From Lactobacillus delbrueckii (GTDB lineage Bacteria; Bacillota; Bacilli; Lactobacillales; Lactobacillaceae), in contig SFHY01000001.1 of the NCBI GenBank assembly GCA_004556255.1, positions 1-42,000 on the forward strand: 42,000 bases of DNA, in the 5' to 3' direction. This document shows positions 8,347 to 16,065 of this stretch, piece after piece. The notes under the pieces were generated by a model. The model searched no databases. It saw nothing but the letters and a program-made list of their open reading frames with translations, and was not told where the DNA came from. Position numbers and translations under genes: made by a program. Each line of letters begins with the position of its first letter. Position 1 is the first letter of the stretch.

Positions 8347-8946
8347 TTGCAATACCCATTGCCAATCGCCCGCTTGATCGATTCCTTCATGAAACTGCCG
8401 GGCATCGGTGAAAAGACGGCGACCCGCCTGGCCTTTTACGCCATGGATATGCCTAAAGAAGACGTGGACGAATTCGCCCGTTCTCTGGTCGACGTTAAGG
8501 AAAAACTGCGCCAGTGCTCGATCTGCGGCAACATCACCGAACAGGACCCTTGCGCCATCTGCAGCAATCCTGCCCGGGACCGGTCAACCATCATGGTGGT
8601 TGAAGAAGCCAAGGATGTGATGGCCTTTGAAAACATGGGCGAATATGACGGCCTTTACCACGTCCTACATGGGGTCTTGTCCCCAATGGACGGGATCGGG
8701 CCGGAGCAGATCAACATCAAGTCTTTGATCGTCCGCCTGCAGAAAAACGATGACGCCAAAGAAGTCATCCTGGCCCTTAATTCCACCCCGGAAGGGGAGT
8801 CAACGGCCATGTACATTTCCCGCTTGATCAAGCCGGCCGGCCTTAAGGTCACCCGCCTGGCCGCGGGCCTGGCGGTCGGCTCAGACATTGAGTACGCCAA
8901 CTTGATCACTTTGAAGCGAGCAGTTCAAGGTAGAACGGAGCTATAG
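8347..8946 (+). CDS. recR: Recombination mediator RecR
   Basis: RecR acts with RecO (and RecF) to load RecA on single-stranded DNA gaps. The 199 residues fit the family. The N-terminal helix-hairpin-helix ([16 protein letters not shown]) is at 15-30, the four-Cys zinc finger is at C57, C60, C69 and C72, and a TOPRIM domain begins at IMVVEEAKD and continues through the [13 protein letters not shown] region. The start is a TTG one base after the ybaB stop, without a close ribosome site, so translation is probably coupled to ybaB. The next gene begins one base after its stop. Confidence 0.95.
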   Translation: MQYPLPIARLIDSFMKLPGIGEKTATRLAFYAMDMPKEDVDEFARSLVDVKEKLRQCSICGNITEQDPCAICSNPARDRSTIMVVEEAKDVMAFENMGEYDGLYHVLHGVLSPMDGIGPEQINIKSLIVRLQKNDDAKEVILALNSTPEGESTAMYISRLIKPAGLKVTRLAAGLAVGSDIEYANLITLKRAVQGRTEL

Positions 8947-8947
8947 C

Positions 8948-9184
8948 ATGAGTAAGCACAGCGACAAAATCAAGCAAGCAGAAGATGAGAAGCTGATGGC
9001 TTTGGTAGAAAAGCTGCAGCAGGAAATCAGCCTCAGCAAGGGTTTGGACAACACGACCCTGGATATGTCTGATGACAATATCGTGACAGACAAGATTTTA
9101 AGAGCTGAGTACGCCTTTTTATACGATGAGGCCCGCTACCGTCATGCTTCATATACCGGCGTCACCAACGCCATTTCCCAATAA
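8948..9184 (+). CDS. YaaL-like DUF2508 protein
   Basis: A 78-residue soluble, charged, mostly helical protein. It matches the YaaL/DUF2508 type by size, by position directly after recR, and by the C-terminal pattern AEYAFLYDEARYRH. No catalytic motif is visible and the family has no firm function. It closes the dnaX transcription unit: a strong terminator follows within 10 bases. Confidence 0.8.
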   Translation: MSKHSDKIKQAEDEKLMALVEKLQQEISLSKGLDNTTLDMSDDNIVTDKILRAEYAFLYDEARYRHASYTGVTNAISQ

Positions 9185-9191
9185 AAAACTG

Positions 9192-9223
9192 ATAATCTCC
9201 CGGTTTCGGGGGATTATTTTTTT
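9192..9223 (+). terminator. Intrinsic terminator after the yaaL-like gene
   Basis: An 11-base stem (9192-9202 with 9207-9217, one G-T pair), a GTTT loop and a run of seven T. Confidence 0.88.
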
Positions 9224-9261
9224 GCCATTTTCACCTACTAGATTTAGTGGGAAGTTAACTC

Positions 9262-9290
9262 TGTAAATACTAGCCTTAGTTCTGTAAAAT
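9262..9290 (+). promoter_or_regulatory. Promoter of tmk
   Basis: TAAAAT at 9285-9290 with a weak -35 TGTAAA at 9262-9267 and a 17-base spacer. The AGGAGG ribosome site of tmk follows at 9299-9304. Confidence 0.5.
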
Positions 9291-9313
9291 AGATAGATAG
9301 GAGGCAAGTACAA

Positions 9314-9952
9314 ATGCAAGGTTACTTTATCACTTTTGAAGGTCCCGACGGCGCCGGCAAAACGACAGTGATCAATGAAGTCGTCAAGGCCATCCAGGGC
9401 CAGTGCAAGCGGGAAATTTTAGTAACGCGGGAGCCAGGCGGGTCAAAAATCGCGGAAAAAATCCGCGACATCATCCTGGACCCGGCCAACACGGAAATGA
9501 ACGCCAAGACCGAGGCCCTGCTCTATGCAGCCAGCCGGTCCCAGCATGTCAGCGAGATCATCAATCCGGCTTTAAAGCGGGGGGACCTGGTCATCTCCGA
9601 CCGCTTTGTCGACTCTTCTTTGGCCTACCAGGGCCAGGGACGGGGACTGGGGATTGATGAAGTAGCCCAGATCAACGCCTTTGCCACCGGCAACTTGGAG
9701 CCGGACTTGACCATCTTTTTGGATCTGGACCCAGCCCAGGGCCTGGAGAGAATCGCCAAGGCCCGGTCAGGCAGCGAAGACCGGCTGGAACAAGAGAAGC
9801 TGGACTTCCATGAAAAGGTCTACCAGGGTTACCAGGAAGTCAATCAAAAGCACCTGGACCGGATAAAAGTGGTCGACGCGAGTCAAGATTTGCCGCAAGT
9901 CGTGGCCGCAAGTGTTAAACTGGTGAAAAGTAGATTTCCAGAATTGTTTTAG
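9314..9952 (+). CDS. tmk: Thymidylate kinase
   Basis: Tmk phosphorylates dTMP to dTDP, an essential step in dTTP supply. The P-loop [10 protein letters not shown] is at 9-18, the DR(F/Y) motif is at 96-98 within [15 protein letters not shown], and a lid region rich in Arg/Glu is near 150. The 212-residue length is standard. A strong AGGAGG site lies upstream. Tmk starts a second block (tmk-darA-holB-yabA-rsmI) that supplies clamp-loader and replication-control proteins, as in Bacillus. Confidence 0.96.
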   Translation: MQGYFITFEGPDGAGKTTVINEVVKAIQGQCKREILVTREPGGSKIAEKIRDIILDPANTEMNAKTEALLYAASRSQHVSEIINPALKRGDLVISDRFVDSSLAYQGQGRGLGIDEVAQINAFATGNLEPDLTIFLDLDPAQGLERIAKARSGSEDRLEQEKLDFHEKVYQGYQEVNQKHLDRIKVVDASQDLPQVVAASVKLVKSRFPELF

Positions 9953-9963
9953 GGGGGATCAAG

Positions 9964-10290
9964 ATGAAACTGATCATTGCCATTGTCCAGTCTGAAGACG
10001 CCAAGCGCCTGCAGGCAGCTTTTGTCGACAACAATGTTGGCGCCACTAAACTGGCGTCAACTGGTGGTTTTTTGCGTGAAGGCAACACCACCTTCTTGCT
10101 TGGGGTGGAAGATGAAGACGTCGACGACGTTTTAAAACTGATCGAAGAGCATTCTCAAACCAGAGAAGAAACGATCAACCCTGGCCTGCACCCGGGCATT
10201 TCCTTCGAGCAGCCGATTGAACCGGTCAACATCACGGTCGGCGGCGCGACGGTCTTTGTCTTGCCGGTTGACCAGTTCCTCCGCTTTTAA
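9964..10290 (+). CDS. darA: PII-like cyclic di-AMP receptor (DarA/PstA, DUF970)
   Basis: A 108-residue PII-like protein. The beta-alpha-beta opening (MKLIIAIVQSEDAKRL), the conserved STGGFLREGNTTFLLGVED segment in the middle, and a C-terminal strand GGATVFVLPVDQF match the DarA/PstA family, whose trimers bind c-di-AMP. The output partner is unknown in most species. Its position between tmk and holB is diagnostic (YaaQ in Bacillus). Its stop overlaps the holB start as TAATG. The GGGGG ribosome site is at 9953-9957. Confidence 0.92.
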   Translation: MKLIIAIVQSEDAKRLQAAFVDNNVGATKLASTGGFLREGNTTFLLGVEDEDVDDVLKLIEEHSQTREETINPGLHPGISFEQPIEPVNITVGGATVFVLPVDQFLRF

Positions 10291-11162
10291 TGCTGGATTT
10301 AAAGCAAATCGGCGGGTCTGAATCCCGGCAGCTCAAGCAGGCCCAGGACCGGGGGCAGCTGTCGCATGCCTACCTGCTCTTGTCAAGCGATGAGGGGGAA
10401 GCTTTAAACACGGCCTACTGGCTGATCTGCTATGTGAACTGCACTGGCGAAGAGAAGCCGGACGGGACCTGCCCGGCCTGCCGGCGGATTCTGGCCGGCA
10501 ACCATCCGGATGTCTTTTTGATCGATACGGAAGAAAACAAGCAGTCGATCGCGATTGACCAGATCCGGCCGCTTAAGCAGGAATTAGCTAAAAGCCCCTT
10601 GGAAGGCGACCGGCGCTACTTCGTGATTAACCATGCCCAGAAGCTGACCCTGCCGGCTTCAAACGCCCTGCTCAACCTGCTGGAAGAGCCAGCCGCTCCG
10701 GTAGTCACTTTTTTGATTGCCAATAATGGCGGGCAGATTCTGCCGACGATCAAGTCCAGAACCCAGATCATCAATTTCAGCCAGCAGGCAGCTTCCAGCA
10801 AGGACAGGCTCCTTTTGGCCAATGGCATGAGCCAGGAAGAAGTTGACCAGGTTAAAAGCAGCCAGGAGATCGACCAGGCGGTCAAATACTTTTACCAGGA
10901 GCTCCGCGAGCATGATTCTTTGGCCATCGTGTCCGCCCACCAGCTGGCGGGCTTGGTTAAGAAGCAAAAGCAAGGGACTAAGGCCTGGGAAAAGTATGTC
11001 TGGATTTTGCTCAAGAAGTGGGGCGAAAAGGACCTGGAAAAGGGCGACTACCAGGAAGCGGCTGACTTTTTGGCGGACTTAATGCAGGTTGACCGGATGC
11101 GGCAGAGTAATGTCGGCTTTTTGAACAATTTGGACTATTTGGCCTTAAAGTGGCAGCAGTAA
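10290..11162 (+). CDS. holB: DNA polymerase III delta-prime subunit
   Basis: HolB is the stator of the clamp loader and pairs with DnaX and delta. The 290-residue protein has a RecA-like AAA+ fold with a zinc-binding insert (C50, then a CPAC pair) and a degenerate nucleotide site, as usual for delta-prime. SRC-like and sensor segments (LPASNALLNLLEEP; LPTIKSRTQII) are clear. The start ATG overlaps the darA stop and has no visible ribosome site, so translational coupling is likely. yabA follows after 15 bases; the ricT-type gene found between holB and yabA in Bacillus is absent here. Confidence 0.94.
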   Translation: MLDLKQIGGSESRQLKQAQDRGQLSHAYLLLSSDEGEALNTAYWLICYVNCTGEEKPDGTCPACRRILAGNHPDVFLIDTEENKQSIAIDQIRPLKQELAKSPLEGDRRYFVINHAQKLTLPASNALLNLLEEPAAPVVTFLIANNGGQILPTIKSRTQIINFSQQAASSKDRLLLANGMSQEEVDQVKSSQEIDQAVKYFYQELREHDSLAIVSAHQLAGLVKKQKQGTKAWEKYVWILLKKWGEKDLEKGDYQEAADFLADLMQVDRMRQSNVGFLNNLDYLALKWQQ

Positions 11163-11177
11163 AGGCAGGTAAGGAAA

Positions 11178-11510
11178 GTGGATCCATATACTAAATTGCA
11201 GCAGCTGCAGCAACAGATGGAACGCATGCTCAAGAGCATGGACTCCCTGCAGCAGGAGGTGCTGGAGAGCTTGAAGGAAAATACTGAGCTCAAGGTTGAA
11301 AACCAGCTTTTACGCGAGAAGCTGGACAAATTGACGGTTAAAGAACACGAAGGCAAGAGCCAGAGCGGGATGGCCATGCTCAAGCAGATCTACCAGTCTG
11401 GCTACCATATTTGCAACATGTACTACGGGACTCACCGGGATCCCAGCGCGGACTGCATGTTTTGCCTGGATATTTTGGATAATTTTGGAAAGAAGTCGGT
11501 GCACAAATAA
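11178..11510 (+). CDS. yabA: Replication initiation control protein YabA
   Basis: YabA binds DnaA and the beta clamp and prevents over-initiation of replication. The N-terminal half is a leucine-rich coiled coil (LQQLQQQMERMLKSMDSLQQ). The C-terminal half has the zinc-binding pattern GYHICNMYYG then DCMFCLD (His, Cys, Cys-x2-Cys). The 110-residue length is normal. It starts at GTG 11178 with AAGGAAA just upstream, and ends in a TAATG overlap with rsmI. Having YabA beside clamp-loader genes fits its clamp-binding role. Confidence 0.95.
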   Translation: MDPYTKLQQLQQQMERMLKSMDSLQQEVLESLKENTELKVENQLLREKLDKLTVKEHEGKSQSGMAMLKQIYQSGYHICNMYYGTHRDPSADCMFCLDILDNFGKKSVHK

Positions 11511-12373
11511 TGCAAACGCAACACAGCTACGCGGATGACCAGCAGGGCAAGCTCTATTTGGTGCCTACGCCCATCGGCAACCTGGAAGATATTACGATCC
11601 GGGCCAAGCGGATTCTGGAAGAGGCTGACTACATCGCCGCTGAAGACACCAGAACCAGCGGGATCATGCTGGACCGGCTGGGCATTCACAACAAGATGGT
11701 GGCCTTTCACAAATTTAACTCTAAAGAAAAGGCACCGGAACTGGTCAAGTTGATGCAGAATGGGGCCACAATTGCCGAGATCAGCGATGCCGGCATGCCG
11801 GTGATTTCCGATCCCGGCTTCATTTTGGTCCAGGAATGCATTAAAAACAATGTTCCAGTCGTTCCCCTACCAGGCCCGTCGGCTTTTGCCACGGCCTTGA
11901 TCGCTTCCGGCTTTGACGGGCAGCCTTTTACCTACTACGGCTTTTTGCCCCGCAAGGCCAGCCAGCAGCGGCCATTTTTGGAAGAAATCAATGCCTCAAG
12001 AGCTACTTCGATCTTTTATGAGGCTCCCCACCGCCTTTTGAAGACCTTAGAGCAGATGGCGGAAGTTTTACCGGGCGACCGGCAGATCGTCTGCGCCAGG
12101 GAACTGACCAAGATTCATGAAGAATTCGTCCGAGGCAGCCTGGAAGAAGTCATCCAGCACTTTAAGGAAGTTGACCCCCGGGGCGAGTTCGTCGTTTTGG
12201 TGTCGCCAAACACGGAAGAAAAGACCTTGGACTGGACTGACCTGGTCAAGCTGGTCAAAGAGCAAGTGGATCAGGGCGTTTCTAAAAAGGACGCCATCAA
12301 GCAGGTAGCCAAGAGCCAGGGCGTTTCTAAAAACGAGCTCTATGACCGCTACCACCAAGAGGGGGCAAAATGA
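11510..12373 (+). CDS. rsmI: 16S rRNA (cytidine-1402-2'-O)-methyltransferase RsmI
   Basis: RsmI methylates the 2'-OH of C1402 in the decoding centre. The tetrapyrrole-methylase-like fold shows LVPTPIGNLEDIT (17-29), AAEDTRT (43-49), ISDAGMP, and the PLPGPSA loop. A C-terminal helical extension ends in KNELYDRYH. The 287 residues fit. The ATG overlaps the yabA stop, with no ribosome site seen. The stop overlaps the next gene's start as ATGA, so the thioesterase behind it is probably translated from the same message. Confidence 0.95.
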   Translation: MQTQHSYADDQQGKLYLVPTPIGNLEDITIRAKRILEEADYIAAEDTRTSGIMLDRLGIHNKMVAFHKFNSKEKAPELVKLMQNGATIAEISDAGMPVISDPGFILVQECIKNNVPVVPLPGPSAFATALIASGFDGQPFTYYGFLPRKASQQRPFLEEINASRATSIFYEAPHRLLKTLEQMAEVLPGDRQIVCARELTKIHEEFVRGSLEEVIQHFKEVDPRGEFVVLVSPNTEEKTLDWTDLVKLVKEQVDQGVSKKDAIKQVAKSQGVSKNELYDRYHQEGAK

Positions 12374-13119
12374 GATACTACAAGGATTACCAGCTGGAAT
12401 ACGCTGACTGCGGGGAAAGCGGCCAGCTGAAATTGCCCAGAATGATCGACCTGATGATGGAAACGTCGGAAGGGCAGCTGGCGCCAACTTTAGGCGGGGC
12501 TAGCGCCATGAAAGCGCGGGGCCGGGGCTGGGTAGTTACTCAGTACGAGTTTGAATTTACCAGCCTTCCCCGGGCCGGGCAAAAGGTCAGGGTCTGGACC
12601 GACGCGGTTGGCTACAACCGCTTTTTGTCCTACCGGGACTTCGGCATTGAGGACGAAGAGGGCAAAGACTTGGTTATTGCCCACAGCCAGTGGGTTTTGT
12701 TTGATTTAAAGATCCGGAAGCTTTTGCCCAGCGATGACAAAATCGCTGAAGAATTGGGAGCACCCCTTTTGGCTAAAATGCCCCGCTTTAAGAAATTGCG
12801 GCCAAAAGAGGAATATTCAGACGAAAAGCTCTACCGGGCCTACTATTATGACCTGGACTCCAACCACCACGTCAACAACGCCCACTACCTGGACTGGATC
12901 GTCGACAGCCTTCCCCGGGACTTCGTCAACAGCCATGAGCCGAAAGACCTGGCCATCAAGTTTGAGAAGGAAATTAAATACGGCGATGAAGTTGCCTGCC
13001 AGGTTATGCAGGAAATAGAAGGAAGCGCTGTCAAGACCTGTCACGCCATCACCCGGCAAGGTGAACTTATGGCACTTTGTGAGGTAAACTGGCAAAAAAT
13101 GTGCTTTAATAGAGACTGA
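12370..13119 (+). CDS. Acyl-ACP thioesterase (FatA-type)
   Basis: Releases fatty acids from acyl carrier protein. The 249 residues form two tandem hot-dog domains. The first holds the N-terminal helix and the GRGWVVTQYEFEF strand (51-63); the second carries the catalytic-type motif SNHHVNNAHYLDW at 164-176, with Asn and His in the usual places. Bacterial members of this family occur in many lactobacilli and may trim or recycle acyl chains; the true chain length cannot be read here. It begins inside the rsmI stop (ATGA). The downstream folT has its own strong ribosome site. Confidence 0.88.
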   Translation: MRYYKDYQLEYADCGESGQLKLPRMIDLMMETSEGQLAPTLGGASAMKARGRGWVVTQYEFEFTSLPRAGQKVRVWTDAVGYNRFLSYRDFGIEDEEGKDLVIAHSQWVLFDLKIRKLLPSDDKIAEELGAPLLAKMPRFKKLRPKEEYSDEKLYRAYYYDLDSNHHVNNAHYLDWIVDSLPRDFVNSHEPKDLAIKFEKEIKYGDEVACQVMQEIEGSAVKTCHAITRQGELMALCEVNWQKMCFNRD

Positions 13120-13161
13120 TTCAGTTGTTTTTGTTAAGCCATTTTTTAGGAGGACAGTCTT

Positions 13162-13692
13162 GTGAAAAGTGAATCAAAAGTCAGCAACAAGCTGGAGCTG
13201 CGGGAGCTGGTTTTACTGGCCATGGTTATCGCCATCAAGGTGGTTTTGGGCCAGTTTAAGGTTGGGGATGCCACCCTGCAGGTGGGCCTGGGCTTTATCG
13301 GCAGCGTCATGTTGGGCTACTTGTTCGGGCCTTGGTGGGGCTTTGCCGGCGGTGCCTTGAGCGACCTGGTTTCATCTGCTATTTTTGGCAACCTGGGCGG
13401 CTTCTTTATCGGTTACACCTTGACCGCGGCTTTGGGACCGATGATCTACGGCTTCTTCTTGTACAAGAAGCCAATTCAAGTTTGGCGGGTTATCGCGTCT
13501 GTGATCTGCGTCACGGTGATCTGCAACATCGGCTTGAACACTCTTTGGGTCAGCATGATGTACGGGGCTAACTTTATGGTCGCCCTGTCCAGCCGGATCC
13601 TCAAGGAAATGATCACCCCATGGATTCAGATGGTCGTGGTTTGGTTTGTCCTGGAAGGTCTGTCCCGGGTTAAGCTGAGTAGAAAGTTTTAG
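13162..13692 (+). CDS. folT: Folate-specific ECF transporter S component FolT
   Basis: FolT is the membrane substrate-binding subunit of a group II ECF vitamin importer and works with the shared EcfA, EcfA' and EcfT module encoded elsewhere. The 176 residues contain about six hydrophobic segments, starting with LVLLAMVIAIKVVLG (helix 1) and including a glycine-rich FGPWWGFAGGALSDL loop. The first helix and the following VGDATLQVGLGF segment match FolT better than other S components. The start is GTG 13162 with AGGAGG at 13149-13154. No THF riboswitch fits in the 42-base gap upstream. tsaB follows after 17 bases. Folate specificity is inferred from sequence similarity. Confidence 0.85.
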   Translation: MKSESKVSNKLELRELVLLAMVIAIKVVLGQFKVGDATLQVGLGFIGSVMLGYLFGPWWGFAGGALSDLVSSAIFGNLGGFFIGYTLTAALGPMIYGFFLYKKPIQVWRVIASVICVTVICNIGLNTLWVSMMYGANFMVALSSRILKEMITPWIQMVVVWFVLEGLSRVKLSRKF

Positions 13693-13709
13693 GAAATAAA
13701 AGTTATAGC

Positions 13710-14432
13710 ATGAAGATTTTAAGCATTTCGACGGCAACGAGCGATTTGAGCGTTGCCTTGAATGAAGATGACCAAGTGGTCAGCGAAAAGATCGAGGAAA
13801 ACCAGCGTAATCACAGCGTTGACCTTGATCCGGACATTGCCAGCCTGCTAGAAGAAAACGGCCTGGCTTTAAAAGATATCGACCGCTTCGCGGTAGCGAT
13901 CGGGCCTGGTTCATATACCGGCCTCAGAGTCGGCTTGACTACGGCTAAGATGTTTGCCAGCATTTTGAATAAAGAACTGGTTGGGGTCTCAACCTTGCAG
14001 GCCCTGGCCCAGAATTTTGCCGGTGAAGATGCCTTGGTTGTAGCAGCATTAGATGCCAGAAACAAGAACTTTTTTGCCGGTGCTTACCGGAGCCGGGAAG
14101 CTGTGATCGAAGATGGTCACTACCACTTAAGTGAGCTCTTAGAGCAAGTAGCGGCCCTGCCTGACCAAAAGGTGATTTTTGTCGGCAGCGACTTCAGCAA
14201 GTACCAGGAAGAAATCGCGGCTGGTCTGGCTGACAAGGACTTGCGCCTGGCTGAAGGGGAAGAGAACCTTCTGCATGCCGGCGTTATTGGCCGCTTGGCG
14301 GCAAGTGCTCCGGTCCTTGACCCGGACCAGGCCGTGCCGAACTACCTGCGCCGGACGCAGGCTGAGTACGACTGGGCAAAGAAGACCGGCCAGGAATTTG
14401 CAGCAGACAGTGCGTATGTAGAAGAAGTTTAG
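13710..14432 (+). CDS. tsaB: TsaB, scaffold subunit of the t6A tRNA-modification complex
   Basis: TsaB pairs with TsaD to transfer threonylcarbamoyl to A37 of ANN-decoding tRNAs. It is an ASKHA-fold protein: ISTATSDLSVAL at the N-terminus and the highly conserved IGPGSYTGLRVGL near 68-80. The metal-binding His pair of TsaD is missing, as expected for TsaB. The 240 residues fit. It forms a tsaB-rimI-tsaD cluster as in Bacillus (ydiC-ydiD-ydiE). The tsaE partner is not in this window. Confidence 0.94.
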   Translation: MKILSISTATSDLSVALNEDDQVVSEKIEENQRNHSVDLDPDIASLLEENGLALKDIDRFAVAIGPGSYTGLRVGLTTAKMFASILNKELVGVSTLQALAQNFAGEDALVVAALDARNKNFFAGAYRSREAVIEDGHYHLSELLEQVAALPDQKVIFVGSDFSKYQEEIAAGLADKDLRLAEGEENLLHAGVIGRLAASAPVLDPDQAVPNYLRRTQAEYDWAKKTGQEFAADSAYVEEV

Positions 14433-14436
14433 ACTT

Positions 14437-14967
14437 ATGGGACTATTCTTTAAAGCTGACCTGGTGCAGTTTGCCCCCCGGGCAATCTGCATCAGCGGGC
14501 ATGAATACTGCTTAAAGAAGGCGGAGGCAGGCGAACTTGCCCGCCTCCTTTTGCTGGAAAAAGAAGTTTATGCCGGCCGCCTGCCTTGGGACGAGGAAGT
14601 TTTTGCCGAAGAATTGCGCCGCCGGGATTCTCTCTACCTGCTTTTGCTTGAGAGAGATTTTTTGGCTGGAGCCATCGGCTGCCGCTTCAGTCTCTCTAAG
14701 GCCCACATCACCTTTTTGGCAGTGGTACCTAAAGAGCAGGGGCAGGGGATCGGGAGTTACCTGGTTCAGACGGTTTTAGACCTGGCCAAGTCCGCTGACC
14801 TCAAGGCGGTGACTTTGGAAGTGCGGGTCGAAAACAGGAAGGCCCAGGAACTTTACCGCCGGCTTGGCTTTGAAGACAATTTTGTCCGCAAAAACTACTA
14901 CAACAATGATGACCGTCCGGACAGCGACGGTTTGAACATGATCTGCCATCTAAGAAAGAAGAACTGA
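14437..14967 (+). CDS. rimI: RimI-type GNAT N-acetyltransferase
   Basis: RimI acetylates the N-terminal residue of ribosomal protein S18 in E. coli, and Gram-positive relatives may act on other N-termini. The GNAT core is clear: a [12 protein letters not shown] region, the acetyl-CoA loop built on QGQGIGSYL, and the C-terminal [15 protein letters not shown] motif. The N-terminus is about 25 residues longer than E. coli RimI ([18 protein letters not shown]), so a shorter start is possible, but no better ribosome site was seen. It lies 4 bases after tsaB and 2 bases before tsaD, clearly one operon. Confidence 0.9.
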   Translation: MGLFFKADLVQFAPRAICISGHEYCLKKAEAGELARLLLLEKEVYAGRLPWDEEVFAEELRRRDSLYLLLLERDFLAGAIGCRFSLSKAHITFLAVVPKEQGQGIGSYLVQTVLDLAKSADLKAVTLEVRVENRKAQELYRRLGFEDNFVRKNYYNNDDRPDSDGLNMICHLRKKN

Positions 14968-14969
14968 CT

Positions 14970-16010
14970 GTGAAGGAAAAGAAAGACATTCGCATTTTAG
15001 CTTTTGAAAGCTCCTGTGACGAGACTTCGACTGCCGTGGTCAAGAACGGGTCAGAGATCGAAAGCCTGATTGTGGCTACTCAAATCAAGAGCCATGCCCG
15101 CTTCGGCGGGGTCGTGCCGGAAGTGGCCAGCCGCCACCATATCGAAGTGATTACCCAGATTACCCGGGAAGCCTTGGAAGAAGCCAAGGTCAGCTGGGAA
15201 GATTTGGATGCTATCGCCGTGACCCACGGCCCTGGCCTGGTTGGGGCCCTTTTGATCGGGATCAACGCGGCCAAGGCGGCTTCCATGGCTACTGGCCTGC
15301 CTTTGATTGGGGTGGACCACATCATGGGCCACATTTCAGCTGCCCAGCTGGTTGAACCGATTGAATACCCGGCCCTGGCCCTGCAGGTTTCCGGCGGCCA
15401 CACCGAAATTGTTTTGCTGAAAGACCCGACCCACTTTGAAATCGTGGGCGACACCCGCGATGACGCGGCCGGAGAAGCTTACGACAAGATCGGCCGGGTC
15501 CTGGGGGTCAACTACCCGGCCGGCAAGACGATCGACCAGTGGGCTCACCAGGGCAAGGATACTTTCGGCTTCCCGAGAGCCATGATCGATGAAGATAATT
15601 ACGACTTCTCTTTCTCAGGCCTCAAGAGTGCCTTTATCAACACCTGCCACCATGCTGACCAATTGGGGCAGGAATTAGACAAGTATGACCTGGCGGCCAG
15701 CTTCCAGGCGGCCGTGGTGGACGTTTTGGCTGAAAAGACCATGCGGGCCATCCGGCAGTACCAGCCGAAGACCTTCATCATGGGGGGCGGGGTTGCCGCC
15801 AACCTGGGCTTAAGAGAACGGATGAACAAGGGAATTGCCGCTTTGGAAAAGGCACCGAAGGTTGTCCTGCCGCCTCTTAAGCTCTGCGGGGACAACGCGG
15901 CCATGATCGGGGCGGCCGCTTACAACCAGTACCTGGCCGGCGACTTTGCTGACCTAACCTTGGACGCGGACCCATCAATGGAACTGCCTTACGCTGAGGA
16001 TTACAAGTAA
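14970..16010 (+). CDS. tsaD: tRNA N6-adenosine threonylcarbamoyltransferase TsaD
   Basis: TsaD is the catalytic subunit that makes t6A37. The ASKHA fold shows [11 protein letters not shown] at 13-23, the metal-binding HIMGH at 117-121, the phosphate loop QVSGGHTE, and [10 protein letters not shown]. The third metal ligand region ([11 protein letters not shown]) is near the C-terminus. The 346 residues are normal. It starts at GTG 14970, with a GAAGAAC-like weak ribosome site, 2 bases after rimI. A bidirectional terminator separates it from the convergent ABC-F gene. Confidence 0.96.
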   Translation: MKEKKDIRILAFESSCDETSTAVVKNGSEIESLIVATQIKSHARFGGVVPEVASRHHIEVITQITREALEEAKVSWEDLDAIAVTHGPGLVGALLIGINAAKAASMATGLPLIGVDHIMGHISAAQLVEPIEYPALALQVSGGHTEIVLLKDPTHFEIVGDTRDDAAGEAYDKIGRVLGVNYPAGKTIDQWAHQGKDTFGFPRAMIDEDNYDFSFSGLKSAFINTCHHADQLGQELDKYDLAASFQAAVVDVLAEKTMRAIRQYQPKTFIMGGGVAANLGLRERMNKGIAALEKAPKVVLPPLKLCGDNAAMIGAAAYNQYLAGDFADLTLDADPSMELPYAEDYK

Positions 16011-16022
16011 AAAGCAAGACAA

Positions 16023-16052
16023 AAAAGCAAGTCCAGTAACGGACTTGCTTTT
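16023..16052. terminator. Bidirectional terminator between tsaD and the ABC-F gene
   Basis: A 12-base perfect stem (16023-16034 with 16041-16052) and a 6-base loop, A-rich on the left and T-rich on the right, so it can end both convergent units. Confidence 0.85.
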
Positions 16053-16065
16053 ACTTTGTCTAAAA

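Noticed and set aside
13120-13161. A THF riboswitch in front of folT
   Set aside because: The 42-base gap is too short, and no conserved THF riboswitch core was seen.
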